This document shows positions 37,410 to 49,200 of a stretch of DNA of 64,000 bases, piece after piece. Each line of letters begins with the position of its first letter. The stretch's first letter is position 1. A program made the translations under genes and the position numbers. This stretch comes from Entophlyctis helioformis (Eukaryota > Chytridiomycota > Chytridiomycetes > Chytridiales > Chytriomycetaceae). The notes below the pieces were generated by a model. That model saw only the letters and a program-made list of their open reading frames with translations. It was not told the origin of the DNA and searched no databases. The stretch covers positions 62,001 through 126,000 of the forward strand of contig JAHLKH010000006.1 in the NCBI GenBank assembly GCA_025526915.1. The letters run 5' to 3'.

Positions 37410-39344
37410 CTATTCTTCCTTGGCATCCTTGGGGCCGCCAAACAGGCCAAGACCGAAAATGCCCTTGCTCTCCGCCTTCTTGGTGCCATTGTTGCTCTTG
37501 TTGCTGCTGCTGCTCTTGCTGCTCGCATCCGACTCGTTGCCATCCGTGTTGCGGCTGTTGGGCTGGATGCGCTTTTTGTTGTCGTCGTCATCAGAGTCCG
37601 AGTCCGAGTCCGAGCCGCCAGAGTGGGCAACCTCGGACACTTCCAGCTGCTTGAGCGTGTAGAGCGCCAGGTTCTTGACCTGTCTCTGGGCGGCGCCAAA
37701 GACAAAGTTGATGGAGCGCATGACAATGCCGTTGGACGCAAAGACGACGGCGAGGGTCTTGCCAGTGCGGCGCATGAGGATGCTCTTGTCGCCATCGGCA
37801 GCGCGGCGCTGGATCGTCTTGATCATGGTCTCCTCGAGCATGTGGCCGATAAAGTAGTCGTCGTCCATGGCCTCGCGGAGGAGCAGCGGCTCGCAGAAGT
37901 TGATGTACTGGCGCTGGTACGAGACGGGGATGACGAGGGGCAGCGAGTGCGTCGGGTTGGCGGGGTTCCAGTGCAGGTCGTAGAGAGTCTTGAACATGTC
38001 ATTGACACCAATGCTGGCGACGGGGACAACAGCGTACTCTGCAGATTGGCAGCCACGGCAGGATCACCACACACGAGAGCCGAGTGAGTATCGTGCACAG
38101 CAGTGAGCCAAGGCGAGAAACCGCCATCTTGTTCACTGGCTACTTACGCTCCTTGGCGGCAACCAAGTTGATGTCGTTGATGACGTGGCTCTTCCAGATG
38201 AGCTTGTACTTGGGGTCGGACGACTTGCGGAAAAAGTCGCGACGGCCGCCGGGGTACACGAGCAGAGGGTACTCGAGGTACATGAGGTAGTCAAAGATGT
38301 CGGGGCGGTGGGCGTTGAAGGCGCCAAAGAACTCGAGCAGCTGCTTCCAGACGGGAATCTTAAAGTCTGGATGGATGGCGAGGCCGCCACGTGTCAGATG
38401 GGTTGCATGGCACTGAAGACGCGAGCGCGCGCGCGCGTGCACTTACGCATGGGCTCGATGGCTGTGCGGGGAAGAACGCCGGTCTTGAGGTAGATGGCAG
38501 AGAGGGTCGACAGCGTGTCGATACCTGCACGGCACCGAGGTCAGCCACGAGCAGGAGCAGGAGCGGCGTGCGGCAGGCGGCAGAGGCAAGGCACGCACCA
38601 AACAGGTTCTGGTTGCCGACGTAGACGATCTTGTCCTTTGGCAGGGCAATGTCGCCCCAGGCGGTGCTCACGGGCAGGAAGAAGAGGATGAAGTTGGCGA
38701 CGGGATACAGGATGATGCTGGTGGGCTGGCGCCACTTGTCCATGGGGCGCGAGCCAAACTCGAGCATGGCCGGATACACCTTCTTGAGCGAGCTGTGCCG
38801 CGGCAGGGCAAGGTGCACGGCGAGGTGCACGGGTCAGCAGCGCAGCAACACAACAGCGCAGCAACAACCAATTGCACGGCGACGCAGACAGAGGCGGCGC
38901 TGGCGATTGGCGATTGGCGATGGCGCAGGGCCAGCGGCGGGGAGTGCGGCCAGCGATAGCAGGCGGCTGGGGCACCGGTGCCTGCCAGTGTGCGCTAGGG
39001 TCTGCCAGTGCCTACCCTCTGCCAGCGTCTGCCAGCGTCTGCAGGGCAGCAGATGCAGCTGCTGCTGCCACCAGGGAACTGCCACAGCAACTGCCACAGC
39101 CCGACAGCAACGGAAGCGACAGCGGCACAAGAACGCACCCGTAGACGGAGACGGCAGCGTCCTTGGAGGTGGTGGCGACCGACATGAGGTTCTCCCTGGT
39201 GCGGGGGCTGAGGTTGCTGAACTGGGTCTGGGCGCTCTTGGCAGAGTCCCAGACAAACTTGGTTGCGGCCGGGAAGCGGGACGCCAGGCCAAAGGCCATG
39301 CTGGCGTAGCCGGCGCTGGCCTGCGCACTTGCGATGGGGTCCAT
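37410..39344 (-). CDS. DGAT2/TMEM68-like membrane acyltransferase, possibly catalytically altered
   Basis: Spliced sequence: N-terminal MDPIASAQASAGYASMAFG, a hydrophobic span (ILYPVANFILFFLPV), KIVYVGNQNLFGIDTLSTL, DIFDYLMYLEYPLLVYPGGRRDFFRKSSDPKYKLIW, then VVPVASIGVNDMF. The YPGG...R and VPV..IG.N motifs match the plant phytyl-ester synthase/TMEM68/DGAT2 acyltransferase group, which makes neutral lipids. The catalytic His of the N-H-x5-D motif is replaced by Gln (NQNLFGID, frame proven across the intron). The C-terminus carries an acidic SDSDSDDDD and Ser/Asn-rich tail. ATG at 39344; TAG at 37410. It could be a pseudoenzyme or use another nucleophile. Confidence 0.7.
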
Positions 39345-39570
39345 GAGAGGCGGGCGGTGCGATGAGGTTCGTTGATTGGTTGGCGGGAAAGGCTGGCGAA
39401 AGGCAGGCGGCGAGATGGTGCACACTGGCGCGCCGGTCTCCGTTGGTTGCATTCCTGCACATGCACAGATGCTTACCACAACTACCACCACCAGAACCAC
39501 AACTACCACCACCGCCATGTCCTACGAAGCCTGGCATACAAGCGCATCTATTCATTGAATTATCTTATAA

Positions 39571-41467
39571 TCAGAGCATGGCAGCAAGGGCAGCAAGGAC
39601 GGCAGCGGCCGAAACCGACGCAGACTTGAAGGCACCAGAGAGGATCGACTCGTCCTCGCCGTAGGCAGGCTTGTCGGCAGGCGTGGCAGCAGGCGTCTCG
39701 GCGCCATAGGCAGGCTTGTCAGCGGGCGTGGCCGCAGGGGTAGAGTACGGGCCGTAGGCAAGCTTGTCAGAGGGAGAGGGAGCAGGCGTGGCAGCGGGAG
39801 TCTCGGCAGCGTTGCCGTACGGGTTGTAGACGGCGGGGCCAACGGTCGTGGTGGCAGCGACAACAACAACGGGGCCAACGGTCGTAGTGGTAGATCCAGC
39901 AACAGGTGCGACAGTCGTGGTCGAACGTGCAACGACGACAGACGCGACAGTGGTGGTCGAAGCAGCAACGACGGGAGCGACAGTGGTGGTGGTAGAAGCA
40001 GCAACGACGGGAGCGACAGTGGTGGTGGTAGAAGCAGCAACGACGGGAGCGACAGTCGTGGTCGAAGCAGCAACAGGCGCGACAGTGGTCGTGGCTCCAA
40101 CGACGGGAGCATCAGTCGTGGTGGTCGACGAAGGAGCAGAAGCGCAACGGGCAAACATGCGGTTGATCCAGTTGCCGAGACGGTAGCCGGCCTTGGCGAT
40201 CTGGATGTTGACGACGGGAGCAGCGTCATCGTAGTACTTGCCGCCAAAGTCCTGGGTGGTGTCCTTGTCGACCGCGGGCCAGACGGTGTTGCAGTTAAAG
40301 TCGTTCGAGTCGGTCGCCCAGTCGATGGCGGCGAGCGAGTTGCGGTTCTGGTTGACGGCGAACACGCTCTTGTTCGACAGCCAGCCGGCGAGCTTGTCCT
40401 TGTACTCGCCGTTGATCTTGGTCATGAGGTGGTCGGCGTAGTTCTTGGCCGACGCGCCGTCGTTGCCCGACACAAAGAGACCCTGCGACTTGAGGTACTT
40501 TTCGGGGATGGCCGTGTCCCAGATGGCGTGGAGCTTTGAGTTGGCATTGCCGTCAAAGTTGACGATGCGGTCGTTGCCGCCGCGCTCGCGACCGCAGGCG
40601 TGCAGGGGCTGCGCAATGTCGCCGATAAAGTGCACAAGGAACTTGAGTGCCTCGTAGCGGTCCTGCTTGGGCAGACCGTTGTTGCACGTGGCGCGCGCCG
40701 TGTAGTTGCCGATGGCGCCGACGATACAAGCGCCTGAAGTGGTGATGGGCAGGAGAGGAGTACAAGGCGGATTGTGGTCAGACCGCGGGCACACAAAAGA
40801 CACGTGTCTACGGGTTCATGGGCACAACAGGCCACTTACTGGTCTTGCAGTCACGGTCGTCGTCGTAGTTGCACTTCTCAGGAGGAGTGTCGAGAGGGTC
40901 GACAAAGTCTGTGACAAGGAGCAGGCGATGGGCAAAGATGGCAAGAGGGCTGTCAGTCAACGAGCCAGAGAGTGCAGCCAGAGAGCGCAATCATGGCAAG
41001 GCACGTACGGTATTCGCGGCTGAACGAGAAGGCGGCAGAGTTGCGAACGATGTCGGCCCAGACCTGCAGCAATCGATGGTGGATTGAGGATGGGCAAGCG
41101 GACCCGTCAGCACACAGGTCTCGGCAGTTCATCGCGGTCGTAAGAAACAGCACAACTCACCGACACGTAGGCAAGCGTCTCGGTGGGCTTGAGGAGGTCG
41201 GCGACGACAGCCTTGGCGTTGTCGTCGAGGAAGTTCATGGCGACGTAGCCGACGGTCCAGTGGCCTGTGGACGTTGGATCAGGAGCAGGAGTGCACAGAG
41301 GGGACAGGACAGGACAGGACAGCGTCAATCACATGGGCAGACGACGGTAAGGCAGCAAGACAGCAAGAAAGGCAGCGATGCGAGCAGAACGTACCGACAC
41401 CACCCCAGGCAGAGACGGCAGGAGCCGACGCAGCGGCCAGCGCAAGAGCAGCAATGGGGGCGAACAT
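39571..41467 (-). CDS. Secreted GPI-anchored S1/P1-type nuclease
   Basis: Zinc-dependent single-strand nuclease/3'-nucleotidase. The signal peptide MFAPIAALALAAASAPAVSA ends just before WGGVGH, so the mature protein starts with the Trp that ligates zinc. Further ligands: GHWTVGYVA, VWADIVR, YHFVDPLDTPPEKC (His restored by splicing), FLVHFIGDIAQPLHACG, GGNDRIVNFDG, LHAIWDTAIPEKY. After the catalytic domain there is a stalk of TTTVAPVVAAS repeats, a Pro/Ala/Tyr region (TPADKPAYG), and a hydrophobic C-terminus (SVSAAAVLAALAAML) that fits a GPI signal. Such enzymes scavenge nucleotides and phosphate outside the cell. Stop at 39571. Confidence 0.9.
39840..40130. repeat. Minisatellite encoding the Thr/Val/Ala stalk of the S1/P1 nuclease
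   Basis: Imperfect ~45-bp repeats (GGAGCGACAGTGGTGGTGGT core) give TTTVAPVVAAS-type units, about seven copies, with near-identical adjacent units at 39965-40050. Such tracts vary in length between strains. Confidence 0.8.
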
Positions 41468-42005
41468 GGCGTGAGTGGAGATGGGCGGAAAGTGCGAGGC
41501 CGTCGATGTGCGCCTTATGAAGGAGTGAGCTCGCCGCGCCGCTGTCACAATGCGCTGCAAGTTCACCAACCGAATTCACCACCCGTTCTGCCACGTGCAG
41601 CCGCGAGCTGCACAATTTTGCATGATGAACGGGTCGTGTTGAATTGCAGATGTCTGATTGGGCAAGGAGCGGCAAGGCTGGCAAGGGCACGTCCAAATTT
41701 AGGAAAATTAGATTATTGCCACGCGCGGGCTGTTGAATGCGGCACAGTTGGTCTGTGTCCAAGAAGGAGCAAACCCACCTTGTGACACGATCATCGACTG
41801 ACTGGTGAAGGCCAAGCCTTGTCGGTGGAGTGTTGAAACAATATGAGATCGGTGCGGGAAAGCGGGCAGGAGAGCGTTCAGCGTCTGTCGATCTGTTGAG
41901 CAGGACAGCCAGCCAGCCACGGACGACAGCGCAGGAGAGAGGTGTAAAAGGAGACCAAGAGTGTCCCGAGGTGCAGCAAAATGGCAGGCAGGGCAAAAGG
42001 AAGTG

Positions 42006-42078
42006 TGCCTCCTAGGTGATTTGAACACCTGACCTCTTGCTTACTAGGCAAGCGCTACTACCACTGAGCTAAGGAGGC
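42006..42078 (-). tRNA. tRNA-Thr (anticodon AGT)
   Basis: The minus strand folds as a cloverleaf. Acceptor GCCTCCT pairs with AGGAGGC plus discriminator A; D-arm AGCTCAGTGGTAGTAGCGCT; anticodon stem CTTGC/GCAAG with loop CTAGTAA (anticodon AGT); T-arm AGGTGTTCAAATCACCT. No intron. The D-loop and T-arm contain the A and B box polymerase III promoter elements. Confidence 0.95.
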
Positions 42079-42285
42079 TCCTCTTGTTCGATTTCACCCA
42101 CATTCAACAAGTACAAAAATGCTCAAACATCATTGCACATTATCACAGAGTCACCGCACACAAACACACAGCCAGCCAACCTCGGGCAATCTGTGAGTGG
42201 CTGCATCTGCTCCGCCCCGTATCCCGCCCCATATCCCCCACCAGCCTGCACACCACGTCAGTCACACTGTGCACGATGGCGGGGC

Positions 42286-44088
42286 ATGCCTTGCCGTTGG
42301 ACATTCACGTGCTTGGTGGAGTGGCTCTTGTCCTCACAACCACAAAGCGAGCAAGCGGCTGTGACGATGACGACAGTGCGACAAAGTACAGGCAACGCAG
42401 ACGCAGCAGCAACAGCAGTCGGCAACGACCATGTGCGCCGTCTGCAGATCCTGCTGCAGGGCACAGTCGAGCAGCTGGTTGCCCTTGGCCGCACCGACAT
42501 TGTGCTGGCTGTCGTCGAGCAGGTCGTTGGAGCAAGTGGCGGCCTTGCCGTCGAGCCAGACCAGCCAGACCAGCCAGGACAGCCAGGGCAGCAACGACAG
42601 CCGCAAGAGCAGCCGCCAGCCAAGCGACTCAGGACAGCAGCAGCAGCAGCAGCGACTGCCCAGCCAAGCGTGCCTCGCTATGTGGTGCCGCCTGCCACCG
42701 GTAGCCTCGCCTTTGGCAGCAGCCACTGGGACGCCAAGCCCATCGAGATCCACGCCATGATCCTCAAGGCAGCCGGCCCTCTCACTCGCTTCCTGTGCGG
42801 CCTGCTCGGGGACAAGCGCCGCATCGACGAAGTGACCAAGCTGCAGCTGTGGACCGATGCACTCAAGATGGACTGGCAGGGCGATCTGGCGCTGCTGCCG
42901 GACGTCGAGCTGTCGGCCAACAACGGACTGTTGCTCGCACACTCTCGCTCCATGTACGACCGTCTCTGCGAGCGCTTTCCTCAGCACACTGAACCCTTCT
43001 GGTCAGGCTCAGACACACTCAACAACAGCTATGACATACCACCCCATTACGATAGCTGGGACAGCCGCCGGCTGATTCTCATTCCCATGTGGCACGGCTG
43101 GTACGACCTGGTTGACTTCAAGTATCCGATCACACTCGCTCGCATGGCCATCTGCTTTGGCTTCCTCGATCTGCTCAAGCATCTCGACGACAAGTACGGC
43201 ACGCTCCAACGCTGGATGGCCACGCACGATCCGACAAGCGAGTTCTGGCACAGAGCAGTGGATGTAGCTGCGAGCTATGGGCATCTCGATGTGGTGCAGT
43301 ACCTGCTGGATGCTGGTGTGCCGGGATGCACGACTGGAGCCATGGACTCTGCAGCCGAAATCGGCAACCTGCATGTCGTCAAGTGGCTCCACGCCTATCG
43401 AACAGAAGGGTGCACGGCCAATGCGATGGACTGGGCCGCCGGAAACGGTCATCTACATGTCGTCATCTGGCTCCACGCCAACCGAACGGAAGGATGCACA
43501 TCATGGGCGATGAATTATGCGGCTTGCAACGGCCATCTGCATGCCGTCAAGTGGCTGCATGCCAACAGGACAGAAGGATGCACAACGTGGGCGGTGGATT
43601 GTGCAGCAGAGAATGGGCATCTCGATGTGATCAAGTGGCTCCACGCGAACAGGACGGAAGGATACACGACTGCTGCAATGTACAATGCTGCAAAGGGTGG
43701 CCACTATGATATCGTGTATTGGTTCCACGAGATCCGCGGCGAAGCGTGCACGACACCTGCGCTGGACGCCGCCATTCACAACGGACACTTGGACATTGCC
43801 AAGTACATGCACTCCAAGGGCAGCCGCGCATCAAACGACGTCATTGATCGTATGCCTGAGATAGGCAACGCCGAGATGGTGCGGTACTTGGTGGATTGCG
43901 GTTATCCAGTTGAACTCGGGGCACTCGACCGCGTTAAAACAACCGCAATTGCCAACATTCTCCTCGGCAGCCTCACGATGGACCGCATTCAGGCGCTGCT
44001 TGCCCGAGCGAAGCAAGGAGAAGGCACCAAGATCGCCATCAAGCGGCTCGAGTCGGCCATCAAGAAACTGCAAAAGCCGCGCAAGTGA
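42286..44088 (+). CDS. Ankyrin-repeat protein with WLHANRTEGCT-type repeats
   Basis: Single exon. The first in-frame ATG is 42286 (MPCRWTF); the next, 42367 (MTTVRQSTG), is the better start because it precedes the conserved-looking RRLQILLQGTVEQLVALG helix. An N-terminal Pro/Gln/Ala linker contains AKRLRT (possible nuclear signal). From about 43255 there are at least seven ~29-residue ankyrin-like repeats (NGHLHVVKWLHANRTEGCT...AMDWAA). This repeat class is common in chytrids and in large DNA viruses, where it mediates protein contacts. The last ~80 residues are basic and helical. No intron, unlike most neighbours. Partner unknown. Confidence 0.8.
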   Translation: MPCRWTFTCLVEWLLSSQPQSEQAAVTMTTVRQSTGNADAAATAVGNDHVRRLQILLQGTVEQLVALGRTDIVLAVVEQVVGASGGLAVEPDQPDQPGQPGQQRQPQEQPPAKRLRTAAAAAATAQPSVPRYVVPPATGSLAFGSSHWDAKPIEIHAMILKAAGPLTRFLCGLLGDKRRIDEVTKLQLWTDALKMDWQGDLALLPDVELSANNGLLLAHSRSMYDRLCERFPQHTEPFWSGSDTLNNSYDIPPHYDSWDSRRLILIPMWHGWYDLVDFKYPITLARMAICFGFLDLLKHLDDKYGTLQRWMATHDPTSEFWHRAVDVAASYGHLDVVQYLLDAGVPGCTTGAMDSAAEIGNLHVVKWLHAYRTEGCTANAMDWAAGNGHLHVVIWLHANRTEGCTSWAMNYAACNGHLHAVKWLHANRTEGCTTWAVDCAAENGHLDVIKWLHANRTEGYTTAAMYNAAKGGHYDIVYWFHEIRGEACTTPALDAAIHNGHLDIAKYMHSKGSRASNDVIDRMPEIGNAEMVRYLVDCGYPVELGALDRVKTTAIANILLGSLTMDRIQALLARAKQGEGTKIAIKRLESAIKKLQKPRK

Positions 44089-44512
44089 TGACTGGATAGC
44101 CAAGAGCCGCTGCTGGAATGAAGATGCGATTGTTGCACTTGCCTGCCCATTCCGCCACAACTTGCACTGTGTCTGCCAATGCTGCAAGAGGCACTCTGTG
44201 AGACCGTCAGCCACAGCAGGGATGCTGATCTCAGGGATGCCATCGAGTATGTCGTTGAGGAGCAGGTTGAACAAGCGGGCAGACAGCAGTTTGCCTTGGC
44301 AGACGCCTTGACCTTGTCGTCAGTGGCCCCTTGGCTGTGCACCGACCGGCAGGCCTAGTCAAGGGCTGATCCACCGTCCATAGCGACGCAGTGTGTATCT
44401 TGTCGATGCGCTGCCAGAGTATGCCAAGACGTCCAGGCATCCACAGCAGAGTTCATTACGGGAGAATATAGGTACAGGCTAAATAGGTGCAGGCGGACAG
44501 GGGTGCGGGTCA
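44089..44512. other. Intergenic region between convergent genes
   Basis: About 420 bp between the ankyrin stop and the stop of the minus-strand gene at 44513. It should hold both 3' UTRs. No conserved frame or RNA gene seen. Confidence 0.5.
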
Positions 44513-45025
44513 TTAGCCACCCATGAGGCGTGCACGCATGATGAGTTCTCGGCGCCGCGCTGCGATGAGCCGGATGCTCTCCTTGGCGAGGTGCTGCAGG
44601 GAAGCGACGCCCGGCGACTGGTCGTGTGCGGCGTGTGCTGACAGCGGCGGCGGCGTCGGAGGCGTCCCGTGCGTGTCTGCTGCGTCTGCGGCCGGCGACT
44701 GTTCCATCTGTGTCTGTGCCTGTGTCGGTGTCTGTGCCTCGTGGTCATCGTCGTCGATGCGTTGCGCCTTCGGGCGAGCGTGTTCCGTCGGCGGCATCTG
44801 CCTGTGGACGTTCAAGTTGCGCACAAGGACGGCGCGATGCAGCGACTGCACAGGCTGCGGTGCTCGCCGTTGCTGTGTGGGTTGCAGATGCCGTGTGGGT
44901 TGCGCAGGCCGTGTGGATTGTGCAGGTTGCATCAAGGGCAGGCCCGACGACTCGATGAGTTGCAGCATGGCCGGCAAAGTGGTCGTGTGAGCAGAACCGG
45001 ACAATGATTCTCCGGATTCCAACAT
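44513..45025 (-). CDS. Unrecognised small Pro/Gln-rich protein
   Basis: Open from an ATG at 45025 (MLESGESLSGSAH) to a TAA at 44513-44515, 170 residues, with no intron. The middle is Gln/Pro/Thr-rich with an acidic DDDDHE patch. The C-terminal helix LQHLAKESIRLIAARRRELI is the only part that looks folded. Alternative starts are 45053 (inside the LACTB2 first exon on the other strand) and MLQLIESSG near 44970. I do not recognise the family; expression is not proven. Confidence 0.5.
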   Translation of the reverse strand: MLESGESLSGSAHTTTLPAMLQLIESSGLPLMQPAQSTRPAQPTRHLQPTQQRRAPQPVQSLHRAVLVRNLNVHRQMPPTEHARPKAQRIDDDDHEAQTPTQAQTQMEQSPAADAADTHGTPPTPPPLSAHAAHDQSPGVASLQHLAKESIRLIAARRRELIMRARLMGG

Positions 45026-45026
45026 A

Positions 45027-46135
45027 ATGGAGGCGCTGCACCCGCTGGCGAGCATCCGCCAAGCAAGCCCGCTGGTCCTGGGTTGGTTGGTTGGTTGGCT
45101 GGATCGTGGTGGCATCAGTTGGCCTTTGTTGGATGGATGACTGGCTGGCCCCAGACGAGCATCAGATGGCTGACGGCAGCCTGCGGGCGCTGGCGCAGCG
45201 GTGCTTGGCCTCAATCCCGGCACCTTCACGCTGCAGGGCACCAACACCTACGTGGTCGGCGCCGGCCCGTCGCGCATCCTGCTTGGTGCGTGAGTCTGTG
45301 CGTGTGTGCATCTTGGCGTGCGTCTGTGTGTGTGCGTGACCTTGGACTGACGCTGCACATAGACACCGGCGAGGGCGTCTCTGGCTACGGCCCGCTGCTG
45401 CTCGGTGCCCTGCGCTCTGCGGGCGTGTCGCAGCTGTCGCACGTCCTGTGCACGCACAGACACCACGACCACATTGGCGGCATCCAGCAGGTGCTCGATG
45501 TCGTAGCCGCGCTGGGCCAGGACCCGTCGACCGTCCAGATCCACAAACGCTCCACGCCGCGAGACTCGGCGTCGGCATCGCCAGCCCGCCCATTCCTGGA
45601 CATTGCCCACGGGCAGGTCTTTGAGACGCAAGGAGCGACACTGACGGCGATCCACACGCCGGGCCACACCGACGACCACACGGCCTTCCGTCTGGGCCAG
45701 GAGAACGCCATCTTCACGGGCGACTGCGTGCTGGGCCAGGGCTCGGCCGTGTTTGAGGATCTGGGCCAGCTGCTCGCTTCGCTGCGTGGCCTGGCCGACC
45801 TCACGCCTGGCAGGCTGTATCCCGGCCACGGCCCCGTGGTCGAGGAGGGCACGCCAAAGATCGTCGAGTACATTCGCCATCGGCTCGAGCGCGAGGCCCA
45901 GATCCTGGCAGCCATGCGGGCCAGACAGCCCGTGTCGGGGCAGGCATGGACGCTCGCCGACCTTGCAGCCGCCATCTACAAGGGATATCCGCCGGCCGTT
46001 CTGCCGGCAGCCGAGCGCTCGATCGCACAGCACCTGCACAAGCTTGAAGCGGACGGTGTGGTTGTGGGCTGTGCATCCGACCGCGACGGGTACGCACAGG
46101 ACGGCCAGTCGGTGCGTGCATGGCGCCTCGCTTGA
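45027..46135 (+). CDS. LACTB2: LACTB2-like metallo-beta-lactamase-fold endoribonuclease
   Basis: Three exons (45027-45081, 45198-45285, 45363-46135) give [39 protein letters not shown], then [13 protein letters not shown]. Zinc motifs: [10 protein letters not shown] (HxHxDH), [16 protein letters not shown] and LYPGHGPVV. The C-terminal winged-helix part ([31 protein letters not shown]) matches LACTB2, a single-strand RNA endonuclease of mitochondria/cytosol. Full length (~310 residues). Its ATG is one base from that of the minus-strand gene (CAT-A-ATG at 45023-45029). No clear targeting peptide. Confidence 0.92.
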
Positions 46136-46232
46136 GTGGCTGGTGTGCCGCAACGAAGCGTCGCAATGAACAGGCATCGCACTCCTGGCAGTTTCCTTGC
46201 AACACGCAAAGGTTGGCGCGGCCGCGTCCGCC

Positions 46233-49200
46233 ATGTCCGATGCATCCGATGCCTCTGATGCGTCCGTGTACGAGGCCCTGAGTCGCTCCGAGCGCATCGT
46301 CAACGTGCGTGCGTTCATGTGCGCTTGTGTGTGCGCTTGTGTCCGTATGCGTCTGCCAGCTGACGCTTGATGCGCAACAGGGCTCGGTGGTGCTGGACTG
46401 GCAGCAGATGCCGCTGCACACGCACGGCCATTCGAGCGGCAGCCACCACCACAAGCACCACAAGCACCACCACCACAAGCACCACGGCTCGGCCCACTCG
46501 CTGGCACATGTGCTCCACCGAGCCGTCCGTGCCAACCAGATCCAGCAGCAGCAGCAGCAGCAGTCTGCTTATCCGATGCTCGCTGATGCTGGCTCGGCCG
46601 TCCATGCAGACATGCAGAGCAGACGCAGAGGACGGCCACGCACAAGACCAGCACACGCCGGCGTCAGCGCCACTGCAAGTGCAAGTGCAAGCCGCAGCCG
46701 CAGCCGCAGCAAGAGCCCACACAGACTCCTGGCCAGCGAATCGGACTGGGAAGATGTGCCACAGGGCACTCTGCCGGCAGCAGATCTGAATGCAGTCCAA
46801 GCATCCGCATCACAGAGCAGCAGCAAGCGGCCGTATCTCTTCAGCAACTGCCACTTTACGTATGTGCGGCCAGACGCAGTCGGGGGTCTGCTCGATCCAG
46901 CCGTGGTAGCATCGGCTGCATCGGCTGCAGCGGCAGCTGGTGGTGGGTCGATCAAGCAGCTGCCTGCTCTGCAGACCATCATCGAGGCTCCCGGCTCGGC
47001 TGCTCAGTCGGCGCACGCATCCACCAACGGATCACCGCGAATCGGGGTTGCGACCATGGCTGCCTTGTTGGCGGGTCGTCGTCATCTGCTGCTCCTCTGG
47101 CTGATCTGCCACTGCCGTCATCGGCTGTCCAGCCGGCCCATCAGCAAGAACAGCCACACCAACAGCAGCAGCAGCAACCACCGGCTGAACTCAAGCAGTT
47201 GCTTCAGACACTCAAGTCAATGCACAATCAGACGCCGCCGCCGCCGCCTGCACATGAACCTGCCCAGTCGCCCTTGAAGTCGAGTCTCAAGGTGTGTGTT
47301 TTGGTCCTGTCTAGGGCATTCACTGTCCATATGCTGCCTATGCACTTACCTGGACACGCTGCCACAGAGAGAGGCACCACGGCTCGGTCTTGGCACGACA
47401 TCCATCATGACCATGTCGGAGCTATCTGTGGATCCGCCACGCAATGATGCAGCGGCTGGTGCTCCTGTATTCGCGTATTCATGGGACGTGCCATCGCGTG
47501 ACGTGACCACAGACGCGTCCTTGCACGATGCATCCACGAGACCGGCCGAGAGCGTAAGCCGCGACTGTTGGCTTTCAACGCCGCTGGACGGAGTGTGCTG
47601 ACCGCTTTATGTTGCCAGGCACACGACCACTCATCATCCATGCGATCGTCACTGAGGCAAGTTTGGACTGCATAGAGTGATGGCAACGGCCGCTTGCTGA
47701 TGTTGTGGCACCTCCAGGTTCGACATGGCAGACCCAGTCGCTCTCAGGAAGCAGAAGGATGCTCTTGCTGTTGTGCGTCACGAGCTGGCCATTCTTGCCA
47801 AACAAATCCAGGTGAGGCATGCTTCTGCCAGCAAGCTTATGCAAACACAAGGCTGATGCTATGGCATGGTCTGGATCTAGAAACGCAGCGATGACGTGAC
47901 GGAACGAGAGAATGCAGTGCGGGCCAAGGAGCAGACGCTGCGGTCTCGTGAGCTGGATCTCGCCGACCGCGAGACGTCTCTCGCATCGATGGAGAAAAGG
48001 GTACACGCTCAAGAGACGCGCATCAGCAAGGAAGTCGAAAGCCTCGTGGCGCTCCGACTCAAGCAGCACGATCTCGGCGTCAAGCAGGATGCCGAAATGA
48101 TTGTCAAGCGGTACGACGACATGGTCGAGCAGATTGGCCGAGAAAACAAGCGGCTGCAGAGCTCGCTGCGGGATCTCGTCGCCACCAACCGTGCTCTGCG
48201 CGACCAGAACAAGAAGATGATGGCTGATATGGATGACAAGAGCCAGCGGCTCGAGGAGACGCTGGTGCTGCTCAAGCAGTGCAAGGAGCGCAATGACCGG
48301 CTCAAGACGACGATGGCAGTGCCGCGGAATGCGTCGAGTCCTGTGCCTGGGTCGGCGACAGGTCGCAGTGGAGGGTCTCGCGCTGGCATGCGGCCACAGT
48401 CGCAGTCGCATGTGCGGTCTGATGACACGCAAGCAGCGGGATTGGGGACCGGCGTTACACCAGCCGCGGAGATGATGCATCAGATGCGACGGCTGATTCT
48501 GAGCCAGCCCGTCAAGCTCATGGTCGATGGTGAGACCCATCCACTGTCTGCAGTCTACGTCTTGGCTGAGTTTGCGATTGTCCTGATTCGGGATGTGTTT
48601 GTATCGGTGTTGCAGCGCATGTGCAAACCGTGGCAGAGCAGGCAGATCAAGCCTCAAAGCCAAAGACAGTCAAGTCACCAGCGAGCACCACCAGCCACTC
48701 GATCCGAGACGTGATCAAGCTTATCCACGTGCTGTTTCTGATGGCGTCCAAGCCAAGTCGCGCCAATGCAGCCACTGTGACAGACACGATGCTCTGCGAT
48801 GCCATCGCAATGTCTTTTGCTGCCCTTGACGGCCTGACGGTCATGGATACCACCAAAGCCGATGCGGCGACAACCACGGCGACGGCTGCATCACTGCATA
48901 CAACGGCGCTGCAGATCATGGACATGTACCTTGAGCTTGCTCTTGACCTTGTGCGACGGCCATCCGCGACGCGCGTTCAAGTAAGATGCTGCGTCTCAAA
49001 GCATGGATACGCATGGGCTGACATTCAACGCACAGAGACACACGGTTGCATCGCTGGTGTACAAGTCGTTTATGGAGATGACGGTAGCACATGACACAAC
49101 GAGTGCACGGACAGCACGACGAACGGCGCATGGAAGAGTGCTCATGTTCCTCGTCGTGCTTGCTGGCGTGGTTCAGACCGACGTGCTGGAAGCCATGCTT

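Noticed and set aside
42133..42285. Ankyrin gene start at 42133
   Set aside because: That position is TTG, not ATG; the first in-frame ATGs are 42286 and 42367.
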